From NCBI GenBank assembly GCA_023375675.1, contig JALQBC010000012.1, positions 930,001 through 994,000 of the forward strand: a DNA stretch of 64,000 nucleotides. The letters run 5' to 3'. The DNA comes from Cytospora piceicola. Taxonomy: Eukaryota; Ascomycota; Sordariomycetes; Diaporthales; Cytosporaceae. This document shows positions 1-10,692 of this stretch, in pieces. Numbering within the stretch: position 1 is the stretch's first letter; every line of letters begins with the position of its first letter. The notes beneath the pieces were generated by a model that did no database searches, was not told the DNA's origin, and saw only the letters and a program-made list of their open reading frames with translations. The translations under genes were made by a program, and so were the position numbers.

Positions 1-890
1 CCAAGGAGGAGGAGCTGCTGAAGCAGCTCGCCGCGCTGCAGGCCGGCAAGCCCCTGGAGGAGGCGGGGGAGATGGAGCTCGAGAGGAAGGACGCCGGGGA
101 GGCGGCCGAGGAGGACGACCAGCCGGCGCGCGAGATGCCCGTCTCGATGGAGCTGCCGCACCCGAGGTTCAACGCGGCGCTGACGGTGCAGGACGACGTC
201 CTCTACATCTACGGCGGCACGTTCGAGAAGGGCGACCGCGAGTTCACGTTCGACGACCTCTACGCCATCGACCTGGGCAAGATGGACGGGTGCAAGGAGG
301 TCTTCAGCAGGAAGTCCGAGGAGGACTGGGTCCAGTCCGATGATGAGGATGACGACGAGGATGATGAGTACGACACGGAGGACGAGGAGGAGGACGATGA
401 GGAGGACGTCGAGATGGCAGAAGAGGAGCAGCCCAAGTACACGGGCGGCAAGGGCAAGAAGAAGAAGCAGGACGAGGTGTCCGTTGCGGGCACAGAGAGC
501 ACCGAGTCCACGGCGGCGTCGACCGCCGCCTCGGAGGAGGAGGAATCAGAGGCAGACACGGCGGCCACCTCGGTCGACGACGGGCTGCCCCACCCGCGGC
601 CGTTCGAGACGAGGAGGGACTTCTTCCAGCGCACGTCGGCCGAGTGGCAGGAGGTGCTCATGACCAGCCTCCTGTGGAAGGGCATCAAGCCCGAGTCCCT
701 GGCGGTCAAGGAGATCAAGACCAAGGCCTTCGAGCTCAGCGAGGAGAAGTGGTGGGACTGCAGGGAGGAGATCACGGCCCTGGAGGACGAGCAGGAGGCG
801 GCCGGCATCGGCGAGGTCGTCTCGCTGGCGGATAGGGGCGAGACCGGGGCGGGCGGTGGTGGTGGCGGCGGTGCGGGAAGGAGGAGGTAG
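1..890 (+). CDS. Kelch-repeat protein, C-terminal part (KEL3/KLHDC4-like)
   Basis: Partial gene running off the left edge; the frame is open from base 3 to the TAG at 888-890. The visible part holds the last Kelch blade (a YIYGG motif, then FTFDDLYAIDL), a long acidic linker rich in D and E with a K-rich patch, and a C-terminal block (RPFETRRDFFQRTSAEWQ onward) that matches the DUF4110 region found at the end of KEL3/KLHDC4-type proteins. It ends in a glycine-rich tail. Kelch blades form a beta-propeller for protein binding; the cellular role of this family is not well defined, and nothing here shows an enzymatic site. The family assignment rests on the Kelch plus DUF4110 order. The N-terminus and most blades lie outside the window. 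Confidence 0.8.
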   Translation, partial: KEEELLKQLAALQAGKPLEEAGEMELERKDAGEAAEEDDQPAREMPVSMELPHPRFNAALTVQDDVLYIYGGTFEKGDREFTFDDLYAIDLGKMDGCKEVFSRKSEEDWVQSDDEDDDEDDEYDTEDEEEDDEEDVEMAEEEQPKYTGGKGKKKKQDEVSVAGTESTESTAASTAASEEEESEADTAATSVDDGLPHPRPFETRRDFFQRTSAEWQEVLMTSLLWKGIKPESLAVKEIKTKAFELSEEKWWDCREEITALEDEQEAAGIGEVVSLADRGETGAGGGGGGGAGRRR

Positions 891-1411
891 AAATAAGGGA
901 CGCGTGCCCCCTTTCACGCTTACTATATACCTTATCAGCCCCAGGCTTGGTGAGACTCCCAGCCTTGCAAATGGGATTCTTTACAGCGCTCTAAGCACTT
1001 TGAGTTCTATTCATTTTCTGTTTCTAGGATACAACGTGGATTACTCCGCCACTGTTCAAGAGATACGATGCAAGTTTACCATTTGCCCGACGTCTTTCCA
1101 AGGTCATGAAGCACTGGACTCGCAGCTGAACATTACGACGTGCAACGACTTACCGGGATTCCATCGGCTTTAAACCTTGCTTGCAGATTCGGATGGTCTT
1201 AATCCGAAGACCTCTTGCCTCGAGGGGAAGAGGGGAGAGGGGAGAGGGGAGATGGGAGATGGGGAATTGTACAGCGATATACTATTGCTTGCAAGAGCGT
1301 CGGTCCGGCTGGTGCAACACCATTGCACCATTGCACCATCGGGCTTGGGCATACTCGCAAACTATATGCACTTTCCCCCGTCTTCTTCCAGTTCCTGGAA
1401 GCAGTGACGAT
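891..1411. other. Intergenic, Kelch gene to FAD monooxygenase
   Basis: No gene seen. It holds a purine-rich GA/GGGGA tract at about 1225-1265 and a short tandem repeat of ACCATTGC-type units at about 1318-1339, just ahead of the next coding start. Confidence 0.6.
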
Positions 1412-2953
1412 ATGAACATGGAGTCTCAGAAACCGTCCAAAGTCATCATTGCTGGTGGCAGTGTTGCCGGGCTGACTCTGGCCAACGCCCTCGAGAAGGC
1501 AGGCGTCGACTATCTTGTCCTTGAGAAGGGCGACATCGCTCCGCAGCTCGGCGCCTCCATTTCAATCTTCTGCCACATATCCAAGGTCTTCGATCAGTTG
1601 GGCATACGTGAGCGGATCAGTAGGACCACGACCCCAATGCTTAAAACGACTTGACATCGACGAGCACGGCCGCCTGTTTGACGACTGCCAGCTGCTGAAG
1701 ATCATAGCCGAGAGAACGAAGCGGCCTGTCGTTTTCGTGGAGAGGAGCACATACCTCCAGGCCCTCTACGACAACATCGAGGACAAATTCAGGGTGAGGG
1801 ATCACGTCGGGCTGGTGTCCTTCTCCGAGGACGATGAAGGCGTCACTGTGTTTACCACTACCGGCGAAGAGATCAGGGGCAGCATTCTCGTGGGGGCGGA
1901 CGGCATTCACAGTACGGTGCGAGGACTCATGGCTGGATCCGTCGCCAAGTCTGATCCTCAGAGGGCTGTGACACTCAACGAGGGTACGTTATGTGATGTC
2001 GGGCTATCAATTGCCCTACACATATATAAGTGGTCTGCGTTAACGATAACTGTAGGCTTCAGATCGTACTACCGGACGATATTTGGCACAGCCCGGAACC
2101 AAAGAAGAGACGACCCGAGCGCACCATTGATCCCAGAAGGAGCGTCCCATACTCGCTATTACCGGGGCGTCTCGGGCGTCGCCGCGGTGGGCGTGAGCGG
2201 ACTGATCTTCTTCTTCCTATTCGTGAAGGAGGATAAGCCGTCGACGACGCCGAACTGCCCACGGTACTCTGAAGAGGATGCCGAGAACACAATGCGACAG
2301 TACGGCCACCTCGGCATGGGCCCGGACTACACTTTCAACGACCTGTGGGAGCTCCGGATCAAAGCAACCATGGTGCCGCTGGAGGAAGGCACTGTCGAGG
2401 GGAGCTGGAACACCGGTGGGAGGGCTGTGCTGTTGGGCGACTCCGTGTCCAAGGTCTGAGCTCCTTTCTCCTCCGTCGATACTGAATTTATCCAGATGGT
2501 CATGAGGTTTCACCTACTGACAACTTTCTAGTCAACTATAAATCCTGGGCTGGGCGGAAACACCGGCGTGGAAGGCGTTTGCCACCTGGGTAAGTCATAT
2601 ATATGTCCGAGACCACGACCTCCCCCCTTCACTCAGAGAGCCTAGTCGCTGATGATGGTGTTGCAGTGAACGAGCTACTCCCTGTACTGAAGAAGACCGG
2701 AAGTCCTGACAAGAAGGTGATAAAGGGGGTCTTCGACAGGTACGAAGAAAAGCAGCGTCCTCGAGCCAAAGCCTGCGCCACATTCTCCGGCTATGTGACC
2801 AGGTTCGAGTCAATGGACACGTGGTTGCTTAGGTTTCTGCGGGCGATTTATTCCTGGTTCCCGGGTAGTCTCAGGGCGAGGGTGCTTATGGATATCATGG
2901 GTGGTGCTCCTATCCTCAATTTCTTGCCTGACCCTGACAAAGGCTCCTCGTAG
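1412..2953 (+). CDS. FAD-dependent monooxygenase (PaxM-like), with a one-base frameshift
   Basis: Exons are inferred at 1412-1983, 2056-2453, 2532-2589 and 2667-2953; all three introns have GT..AG ends and restore the frame. Residues near the start carry the Rossmann FAD motif (IIAGGSVAGLTLANALEKAG), the middle has the second FAD-contact block (LVGADGIHSTVRG), and the GD motif lies near the third exon boundary (GRAVLLGDSVSK, then NPGLGGN). A hydrophobic segment (GLIFFFLFVK) is typical of PaxM-type enzymes of indole-diterpene and meroterpenoid pathways. Reading breaks near 1643-1646: the frame before AAAA runs into TGA, while conserved sequence (KRLDIDEHGRLFDD) continues one base out of register. 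With the shift compensated the product would be about 437 residues. It could be a recent pseudogene or a base-call error. Skipping 1608-1707 by splicing would also restore frame but would delete conserved sequence. Confidence 0.75.
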
Positions 2954-3447
2954 GTGCCGTCTGCGGACTGCTCGCTGGGAGTACAGGATGAGAGTGGGAT
3001 AGGATTGGAGAATATCTGGCTGGTTAAAAACAAATATTGAATCGCTGAGGCCGTTTCTACGGATATATATATCCTGTATACTCCGGTACCTAAGTAATCT
3101 AGCAGCCGCCTCGACAGAGCAATATGATAAAAGGGGCTAGCCGTAGGGGGGGGGGTGAGAAGGTTTGTCCTATCAGGGTCTGCCAGGGTCTGCCAGGGTT
3201 TGTCAGCGCGCACCCCCCCCTCTGTCATCCACAAGTTCACAACCCTCTGAAGGTCAACTTCAACTTGCGTCAACCTCGATGAGACACAAGTCTTTACCCT
3301 GAAGCGAAATCGATATTCACAGGAACTGTTTTAATCAACGGATCGTGCCCCATATTGGACAAGACTATACTTGCATTGCAAAGACCCTGCGGTAGACAGG
3401 TGCATCTCGACATAGCAATCAGCCGTGACGCAATCACATCGGACAAG
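2954..3447. other. Intergenic with G-run, C-run and short direct repeats
   Basis: No gene seen. A run of ten G at 3146-3155 and a run of eight C at 3213-3220 flank direct copies of TCTGCCAGGGT (about 3178-3203). The opposed runs could pair as a hairpin. Confidence 0.6.
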
Positions 3448-4936
3448 ATGCCTCTGGGAATACAGCGTCTCAACGCAAAGAAATCCCACCCTAATGACCG
3501 GGTCGTCTTCATCAAGCCGCTGAAGGGAAAAGACGAGGCTATTGCCCAGGATTTCCTTGAACGTATTGCTGCACAATGTCGTACGCAACACTACCCTCAA
3601 TGTCTGGCCTCATGACTACCAAGCCTACTGACGACATACACATCAAGTGCCGATCATGAAGGAGCATCATCTATCTGTAACCACTCTTGAAGAGTATGAG
3701 CCTAACCGAGAATTCGTTGGGCGCAACTTCAATTCCGGAGAGATCATCCAGCTCGTCCTCAAGGCCCGGTCCGGCCACTGGCTGCCCTTCAACTACGTGC
3801 AGATGGTCATGATGCACGAGCTGGCGCACTGCGTACAGATGAACCACAGCCGCGCGTTCTGGAAAGTCCGCAACTCCTACGCCGAGCAGGTGCGCCTGCT
3901 GTGGTCCAAGGGATACACCGGCGAGGGCATGTGGGGCCGCGGGGCCCTGCTAGCCACGGGCGAGTTCGAGAGGAACACAGTCGCGGCCGGGGAGGAGCTG
4001 CCCGAGCACCTCTGTGGCGGGACGTACAGGTCGCGTAGGAGGAAGAGGAGGGCGAGGCCGGAGCTCAGCTACCAGGAGCGGAAGCAGAGGCGCATCGAGA
4101 AGAAGTTCGGGAAGAACGGCGTTGCTCTCGGCGCGGACACGGGCGTCAAGGCGAAGCTGGAGAAGGGCCGGACGACGCAGGCTGCGCCCCGGGTCGCCCA
4201 GAGCAAGAGGGGAAGGGAGCTGAGGGCCGCTGCGGCGTTGGCTAGGTTTGATCAGCAGAAAGAGGAGACGACGCAAGAAGAAGCACTAAAGGATGAGGAT
4301 GGGGACACTGCCAGTGAGACCGAGAGCGACTACGAGGACGCCGAGGGTGGCGCTGACGATGCCCTCGACATCGATGGGAAGAAGATGCTTGATGCAAAAG
4401 GTGGCCATATGGTTAGGGTCTGCGGGGACGAAAACCCAGGCGATCACGATGCGGCAAACGAGTTGAGAGAGCTTCAATCCTCCATGACAAAGTATTTTGC
4501 TCCCGTCAAGAGCAAAGAAAGCAGACGACTCGACGCACAACCTGGTTCGTCAACCACGAAAGAAGCAACGAGCCAGGAAGCAGAGTCAAGTGGCCCCAAC
4601 AATACGGATCGAGACGCTGAGGCAATTGACAAGGGCAGGCAGGCCCCAAGCACCAAGAAGGCCGAGTCTGAACCTAGTGACAAGGAAGCCCAATCCGTCA
4701 CGACCAAGACCAGAAGCGAAACAGTACCGCCACCAAGTGTATCATGCGAGATCTGCTCATTTCAGAACGAGGCATACTCGGTGACTTGCGGCATGTGTTC
4801 CCATGTCCTTCTTCCCTCAGGCGTGCCCGGGACTTGGAGCTGTCAGAGTGCTTCTTGTCGGGGGAGCGCCTATCTTAACGCTGGAGACCACGGCGTCTGT
4901 GGAGTTTGTGGCCAACGGAAGGGCGAAAAGGGATGA
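3448..4936 (+). CDS. WSS1: WLM-domain metalloprotease, WSS1-like, with two C-terminal zinc fingers
   Basis: Two exons, 3448-3580 and 3648-4936; the 67-nt intron joins AAQC to LPIMKEHH in frame, giving about 473 residues. The start at MPLGIQRLNAKK fits the usual WLM-protein N-terminus. The protease site HELAH followed by H (HELAHCVQMNH, about residues 101-111) matches the HExxHxxxxxH zinc ligand pattern of the WLM family. A basic block (RSRRRKRRARP) follows, then a long charged, probably disordered region. At the end are two Cys-rich fingers (CEICSFQNEAYSVTCGMC and WSCQSASCRG..CGVCGQRK) that resemble RanBP2-type fingers. Wss1/Spartan-type proteases cut proteins crosslinked to DNA; yeast Wss1 also binds SUMO and Cdc48. 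The function here is inferred from that family. It is not adjacent to other repair genes, but RAD53- and SGS1-like genes lie further along the window. Confidence 0.87.
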
Positions 4937-6503
4937 AGCGAGCGGGCCAGCAGTTGAACAAGTATTATGAATCAGATGCCACTGTCATCTATTCATGAGC
5001 GTTGTGGCTGCCCGGGGACGATTTGCTTCAGAACGACAAGGAATTGGAGAACTACAGCACGGCTTTCACAATACTCTGTTTGCTCGCGTTAGAAGAGATT
5101 GGTCAGGGGAGGAGTTCAGAGCATCTCTGGGGGATGCTGTGGGAATAAGCTTCCCGGGCTGGTGTAGGAAGCATTTATTAAGGCCAGGCCAATCGATCGA
5201 GAATGCGGAACTATTATCACAACCATGGGACGCACTGAGATAAGGTTCACGATACGCACGGTTGGATAGAAAGAGGATGACGTACAGTCCAAGTCAAATC
5301 CCAATCTACTTGGTGAAGCAAGGGGATACTTAAGTCTGCGGCTGCGGCTGTAACTGGAAATTGTCAACGTCCGACCGCAATGTCTCGTCTCTGGCTCTTA
5401 GCGGACCCTAGGTCTTCTGACAGATTGTCTATTTGCTTCTGAGGATGCCCAGTGATCCAATCATTGACCTCCGGAGGTGAGCATATTGACGAAGGCCCAC
5501 TTGATGTCTCCGTGAGTATGCTGATTGGCAAAACTTCTCTCGATCAGTTTTATATACACGCCCTTCAATCTCCAGACAACGCTGTTTATTTGTTAGACTT
5601 TCCTCCAACGACTCGATGGATTGCCTGATTCATACTTCCTTCTGTAATCTTCCGGTCTTCCTATCGCAGCCCAAGGCGGTGCCCAGCATAAGTCACATCG
5701 CAACAGTGCATTTGGATTATTTAGATCAAGATTTGGGACAAGCATCATCATGATGGGGGAGTCTTACTAAGTGCTCGTTATCTGTAACGGCCATTGCAAG
5801 CCAGAAGAACACTCTTCTCAGAAACGGAGCGCAGTCTGGCTTTCTTCGCAAGGTTGACGATTGAGAGCAGGTTGTCACCAATATGCCTGGGAGTACCCAC
5901 CAGTTGACACCCAACTACCCATGGCAATATCACAGGTGTTTCTTTCCTTGAGCTAGTCACCAAAACATCGATAGGTTTGTTGCTAACGCAGGGAGTACAG
6001 GGGCACGTCCTTGTTTGCAGATCTTGAGCCAACGTAGTGCTAAGTTGTGTGTTGAATGAGTGTCTTTGCTTCGTCAATAACTGTTTTGGTAATTTGTTAC
6101 TATGTATATTGACAAGTATCTGGCCATGGAAAGTCACTGAGTTGAACCAGTTCCGCTTATGAAATCATTAGTCCTTGAGTCCTCTTCCTTGACCTTGCCT
6201 CCTTCAAGTATCACCATAGATTGTTCACCACTTCCTTCCGTCCTCCTTCATCCCATTCTGCCTTTCCTTAACATACCTGTGGTTAATAACAGGTTATTCA
6301 TCTTCAAGCTCGAATCACTGTTGTGTGCTGGACCTTCCTTTCTTTTCTCAATACCTCTGAGGAGGTGTCACCTTCCTCATCATTCACTTCGAGCCATCTT
6401 TTGCCACTCTCACTTCGCCAAAACGGACATCTCTGTCTCCCTCTAGAAGATAATACTCACCTTCTGGCACGATCAAAGGTTTCAATCATCTTCATCTCTT
6501 GAA
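4937..6503. other. Intergenic, no gene recognised
   Basis: About 1.6 kb without a convincing reading frame on either strand. The last 300 bases before the next gene are pyrimidine-rich (many CCTTCC/CTTC words), as often seen in fungal promoters and 5' leaders. Confidence 0.6.
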
Positions 6504-7146
6504 ATGCGCTTTGGTTTCGCGTTTTCGAAGGCCCTGGTGGTCCTCGCCGGCGCCAGCATCGCGTCGGCTGCGCCCTCGCGCTGGAGCGTTCCACAAGGTA
6601 CTTTGACTTTACACAGAGACGGACTCACCTCTGCATATGCTGATGTTAGGCACAGAGCATCTGGAGATCTTGGCCCTCCGGCGCGCCATCCCGCTGAACC
6701 CAGACGCGGTCAACGACGTCCACTGCCAGGACAGGCTGGCGTAAGTACTAGTTTTTTTTCTTCTCCCCTTCCATACCGATTCAATTCATGCTACACAACT
6801 CCCTTCCAGATTAAAAGCATCATCTTACCAAGCCCACAGGCACATCATCTTCCATGAGGAGAACGCAGCCCAGCTGGGCATCTGCGGTGGAATCTCAGGC
6901 GACACTGATCACTGCGGCGGATCACCTGTGACCACGGTCGGCAAGAACGGAAGCGCCAAGTTTACGCTCAGGGTGGTCGATGAGGGCGCGACCATTGATA
7001 TCTCCAAGGTGCGCTGGGAGGAGTGCGTCCACGCTGCGAGGGCCGTTTGTCCTACGGGTAGTCTGTCTGCGACGTGTCTGGGCGGAGCGACCTCGGGCGA
7101 TGTCGCTTTCTCCTTGGAGATGAACTGGCCGGAGCGGGGTGCATGA
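6504..7146 (+). CDS. Small secreted cysteine-containing protein, effector candidate
   Basis: Three exons, 6504-6597, 6650-6740 and 6840-7146, with GT..AG introns of 52 and 99 nt that keep frame; product about 163 residues. The first 22 residues form a clear signal peptide (MRFGFAFSKALVVLAGASIASA). The mature part contains six cysteines, in the contexts VHCQ, GICG, DHCG, EECV, AVCP and ATCL, so three disulfide bonds are possible. No membrane segment or catalytic motif is seen after the signal. I do not recognise the family. Size, secretion signal and paired cysteines fit an apoplastic effector or an extracellular protein of unknown role. The pyrimidine-rich upstream region and intact splice sites argue that it is a live gene. 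Confidence 0.75.
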
Positions 7147-7852
7147 TTACGGCCACCGGTCTATGTGGCGATGACTTGTCCACAAGAACACATGGGCTTC
7201 GGCCACGATGGACTTGGTATGTGGCTCCTTGCCGCTACAGGAGGGCTGGCCGCCGACCTTCCATCCTCGTATTCCCACAGTGTGCCTGGCCTGTGATACA
7301 AAGGGGGTGGAAGTCATTAGAATATCGGTATGGAAGTCTGGCATAGACTGATTGATTCATATCTGCCCTTGTATTTCATCAAAAAAAGTCACCATAAATG
7401 TACCATACTGCGATGAGCCCTCCAAGCTACACGAAATATATCCACAGACAGCACAAAAGCCAATAGAGGAACTGGGATAACTAGATCATTTTCCGTTCCA
7501 GACATACCGATATTCTCCACATGGATCTGTATGTGCCTGAAACGAGGAGCGTAGATACAAGAGACTGACTTGTTAAAAAAGCTGGATTTCCTTTATATTA
7601 TGTGACTGTGTATTCTCCATGTCCGATTTTCAATCCACCAGCAGGCTCTATTTCACATCGTTGTGGACACACTTTCCAGATGGACCGCACAGCTTGTGCA
7701 AGCTCACCGCATTATAATAATTGAAGGTAAAATCATTCATTTGGGGTATCATAAAGTTAGGTCGTCATTTTATATGCCACGCCACCAAGCCGCAATACAG
7801 AGCAAGCGCTTAGAAGCAATCAGTCTCTCATCACCCACGCCACCACCAGGCC
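7147..7852. other. Convergent intergenic region
   Basis: Lies between the 3' ends of the secreted-protein gene and the HIT-finger gene. It is A/T-richer than its neighbours and has no supportable reading frame. Confidence 0.6.
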
Positions 7853-8905
7853 TCACAGGCCATAGCGCGTGATGCACTCCTCCCGATGAACATTCATACA
7901 ATCCAGAGCGCACACCCTCGTCCCGCACTTCATGCACCGCACCCGCCCCCAGTATCCACACACCTCGCAGAACTGCCGCGGCGGGTACCTCTTGTCGTCG
8001 GCCGTCCAGACGCCCCGGGCCTGGTGGTAGTTGAGCGGCGGGGCGCGTATCAGCTCCCGCAGCTCCTCGTCCGTCGGCGGCGGCGGGAGCCACGACTCGA
8101 GCAGCGGGTCCGAGTCGCCCTCGCAGGGCCGCGACGTGAAGCGGGTGTAGGGTGTGAGGATTTCGGATTCGGGCTCGGCGTGTGCGGCTGGGTCGGCCTG
8201 GGCCGCGGTCTCGTCTGTTGGTGTTGTTGTTTTTGTTGAGGGTGGTGCGTCCGCCATGACGGTGTCTGGGTCGGGAGCCGGTGCCGGGGCCGGTGTCGCG
8301 GACTTCTTGTTGTTCGCCGGTGTCTTCCCCCTCGCAGCCGGCGCCCCCCCTTTCTTCTGCGCCTGAGCCGCCGCCGCCGCGGTCCTCCTGCTGCCGCCCC
8401 CACCACCACCACCACCGGGTGCGCCCGGCGCCGGCGTGGACTCCAGGCTCTGGCCCTGGCTCCTCTGCGGGCCCTCGCTCTGCGCGGCCTGCGTCCGGCT
8501 CCACGCCTCAAAGTCGTCCAGGTAGTTCGCAAACGTCTTCTGGCTGGCCAGGATCTTCCTGACGTTGGGCGTGTGGCCCCTGGCCTTGCCGTCCCTGTCC
8601 CTGGCGCCGCCGCCGCCGCCCGGCACGGCGACGTGCGCGTCGCGCCCGCCGAAGCCGTCCCTCTGCAGCTGCTCGATCTCCTTTGTCAGCTTGGCGCTGT
8701 GCCGCGCCGATATGCCCTCCTGGGCCGTGGCCGAGCTCGAGTCGGCGGCGTTGCGCGCGGCGCGCTTCTTCCGGTTCACGTGCAGGTGCACCGCCGACAC
8801 GGACTGCGAGGGGATCGAGGCGGTGGCCGTGTCGGGCACGTAGGCCCAGCCCGGCGCGTGGGTGGTCTTGGCGCTGGCCACCTCGATGACGCCGAAGTTG
8901 TTCAT
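7853..8905 (-). CDS. VPS71: HIT zinc-finger protein, SWR1 complex subunit Vps71/Swc6-like
   Basis: Single-exon gene of 350 residues, start ATG at 8905. The last 35 residues hold the HIT finger: FCEVCGYWGRVRCMKCGTRVC, then CMNVHREEC, giving the Cys/His spacing of zf-HIT proteins. Before it is a conserved segment (YTRFTSRPCEGDSDPL, then LIRAPPLNYHQARG) seen in Vps71/Swc6 and mammalian ZNHIT1. The N-terminus has a conserved short block with basic residues (HLHVNRKKRAARN), and between lies a long low-complexity linker rich in G, A, P and T. Swc6 is a structural subunit of the SWR1 remodeller, which places histone H2A.Z in nucleosomes; the assignment follows from finger position and the flanking motif. 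The disordered linker makes the protein somewhat longer than the yeast one. Confidence 0.85.
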   Translation of the reverse strand: MNNFGVIEVASAKTTHAPGWAYVPDTATASIPSQSVSAVHLHVNRKKRAARNAADSSSATAQEGISARHSAKLTKEIEQLQRDGFGGRDAHVAVPGGGGGARDRDGKARGHTPNVRKILASQKTFANYLDDFEAWSRTQAAQSEGPQRSQGQSLESTPAPGAPGGGGGGGGSRRTAAAAAQAQKKGGAPAARGKTPANNKKSATPAPAPAPDPDTVMADAPPSTKTTTPTDETAAQADPAAHAEPESEILTPYTRFTSRPCEGDSDPLLESWLPPPPTDEELRELIRAPPLNYHQARGVWTADDKRYPPRQFCEVCGYWGRVRCMKCGTRVCALDCMNVHREECITRYGL

Positions 8906-9599
8906 GATGGGCGGCGGTTTTGAGGTTGGGATTCGTTTGTGTGGGGGAGGTGGAGGTGGAGGTGTGGATCTGGTCTGTCCAGGTGGGAGGGATGGAGTGT
9001 GTGTTTAAGGGTGTTTGTTTGTTGGTGGTCGTGGAATTTTAGACGAGATCGGGCCGCGTTCGGCCAGGAACCTGCCCCAAGTCAAGTGTGGTCCCGGGCC
9101 AAAAATACTGGGGTACATGAAACCAGTACGTACGGGGACATGGCCTGATTGCCCATGTGGCCCACTTGAGCTCCAGCTGCCAACTGCCAACTGCTCGCTT
9201 CCGGACGAACGGAACCCGGTGGCCGGCACATTGTCCAACTCCCGGCCTTTTCGACGAGGTCGTGCTTCTCTACGTAATGTGTCGTACATTGATTGCAATA
9301 TATCAATTAGTCGACTACTGGTGAAGAGGATTTTGCCGGTAACGAGGCCTACGTCTCCCAATAAATTCCTCCCAGCGTCCCAGTGTTCACCGGCCTCCAG
9401 GTCAACGGGCTTCCAGGTCGCTTGTAGATTGTTTATCAGCTGTGGAAGAATACTCATTTTCAATTCTGTCAAGCTCATCGCCATGTGCCACATGATACAG
9501 CTTTGTCGTAAAAACCTTATCCGACCAAAAAAGGACACCCGCTCGTCATGCTTGGTGAACCGTCCTATCGCCGCCCATCGAAGCCAACCGACCCAACAT
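8906..9599. other. Intergenic, promoter of the HIT-finger gene
   Basis: No gene seen. Next to the HIT-finger start the plus strand has GGTGGAGGTGGAGG-like repeats (about 8935-8965), which read as a pyrimidine-rich leader on the gene's strand. Confidence 0.55.
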
Positions 9600-10184
9600 T
9601 TATTTCTTCTTCTTCTCCATGGTGTCAATCTTCTCCTCCAGGGTCGTCAGGTAGTTGCTCATTCGTTGCGTGGCTGCCTGGAGGGCCTGTGGTAAACAGA
9701 AACATCAGCGAGGGCTCTCCGGGAGCGTGAGTCGGGATAACCGAGGATGGAGGAAAGGAGCAGACGATGACCACGACGAGCCCAGAAGCAGTCATAGCTC
9801 AGGGCAAAGCAGGCAGTGCGTCTCAGAGAAGGCTGTCGTCACGGTTAATGACTCACATAGATGTCGTCCTGGAGCAGCTCGTTCGACGCCTTGTAATCTT
9901 GCAATACGTAGTAGTATGTACCGCTGCCGGCGAGGGTGGCTCCGAGCAGGAAGCCAAACAGTCTGTAGCGCTTGAACGTCAGCTCGTATGCTCCGTCGTT
10001 GGGCAATTCTCAATCATGGTTGGACCGACCCTCCGCGGAATGCGCCCATGGGCTTGCGAGCTGGCAGGGGAGCCGCCTCTGCGTACAGCCTCCGTGCGCT
10101 TGTCTGGAAGCTGCGTGTTGCGCATGGCGCAATGCTTGTTGACGCGAGCGCTCGCGCGCTTGATTGGAATAGTCGTGCAGTCAT
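9600..10184 (-). CDS. Short mitochondrial membrane protein of unknown function
   Basis: Three exons on the minus strand: 10030-10184, 9857-9962 and 9600-9686. The first intron is 67 nt with a GCTGACG branch site; the second is 170 nt. The product is 115 residues. The N-terminus is rich in S, R and A and lacks acidic residues (MTARLFQSSARALASTS), a typical mitochondrial presequence. A single hydrophobic segment (GLFGFLLGATLAGSGTYYYV) spans the first exon junction, and the C-terminus is a predicted helix with a lysine-rich end (TTLEEKIDTMEKKKK). This suggests an inner-membrane protein with a coiled-coil tail. I do not recognise a named family with confidence. The clean splice solution, which joins FRGG to LFGFLLG across both exons, supports the model. 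Confidence 0.75.
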
Positions 10185-10692
10185 ATTTGCAGTTGTGGTT
10201 GTGATTGTGGGGTGGTGTAAAGGGTGAAAGCCGAGGGATTGAGGCTTCGGTGGTTTCGCGTTGTTTGGAGCTCCAAGACGGACGTCACTCCCGCGCCAAT
10301 TGGGTGGGGAACTTGGCACATCTGCTTGACCAATGGCTTCGTTGTATATGCGAGCGGCTCCCCCGACCCGGTTTCTCAGGGGTCCTGCCGGTCCTTGCCT
10401 TCAACACACTCGCCCGTGTGGCTGTGTGGACATGGACAGTACTGTCAGACTGTGTAGGTGGCACGGGTCACAACGGCCGTTTCGGCCACTTCACTTCAAG
10501 TCACTTTACTTCATACAAAGCCAACACGATTCGGTGCGAAAAATCATTCATTTGCCCGCATGCTCAAAAATAAACTATTTTGGCCGTGACCCAAATCCCT
10601 TAATACCGAAAAAACAAGTCCCAGATGGAAAAACAAACCAGGCCATTCCATTGTGCGGCGTAAAATCACCATCACTGTAGCTCATCACTCCT
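10185..10692. other. Intergenic, between two minus-strand genes
   Basis: Contains the promoter of the mitochondrial protein gene and the 3' flank of PDI. No reading frame or motif of note was recognised. Confidence 0.55.

Noticed and set aside
5778..6137. 119-codon minus frame
   Set aside because: Starts with GTG, not ATG, and shows no family content or splice pattern.
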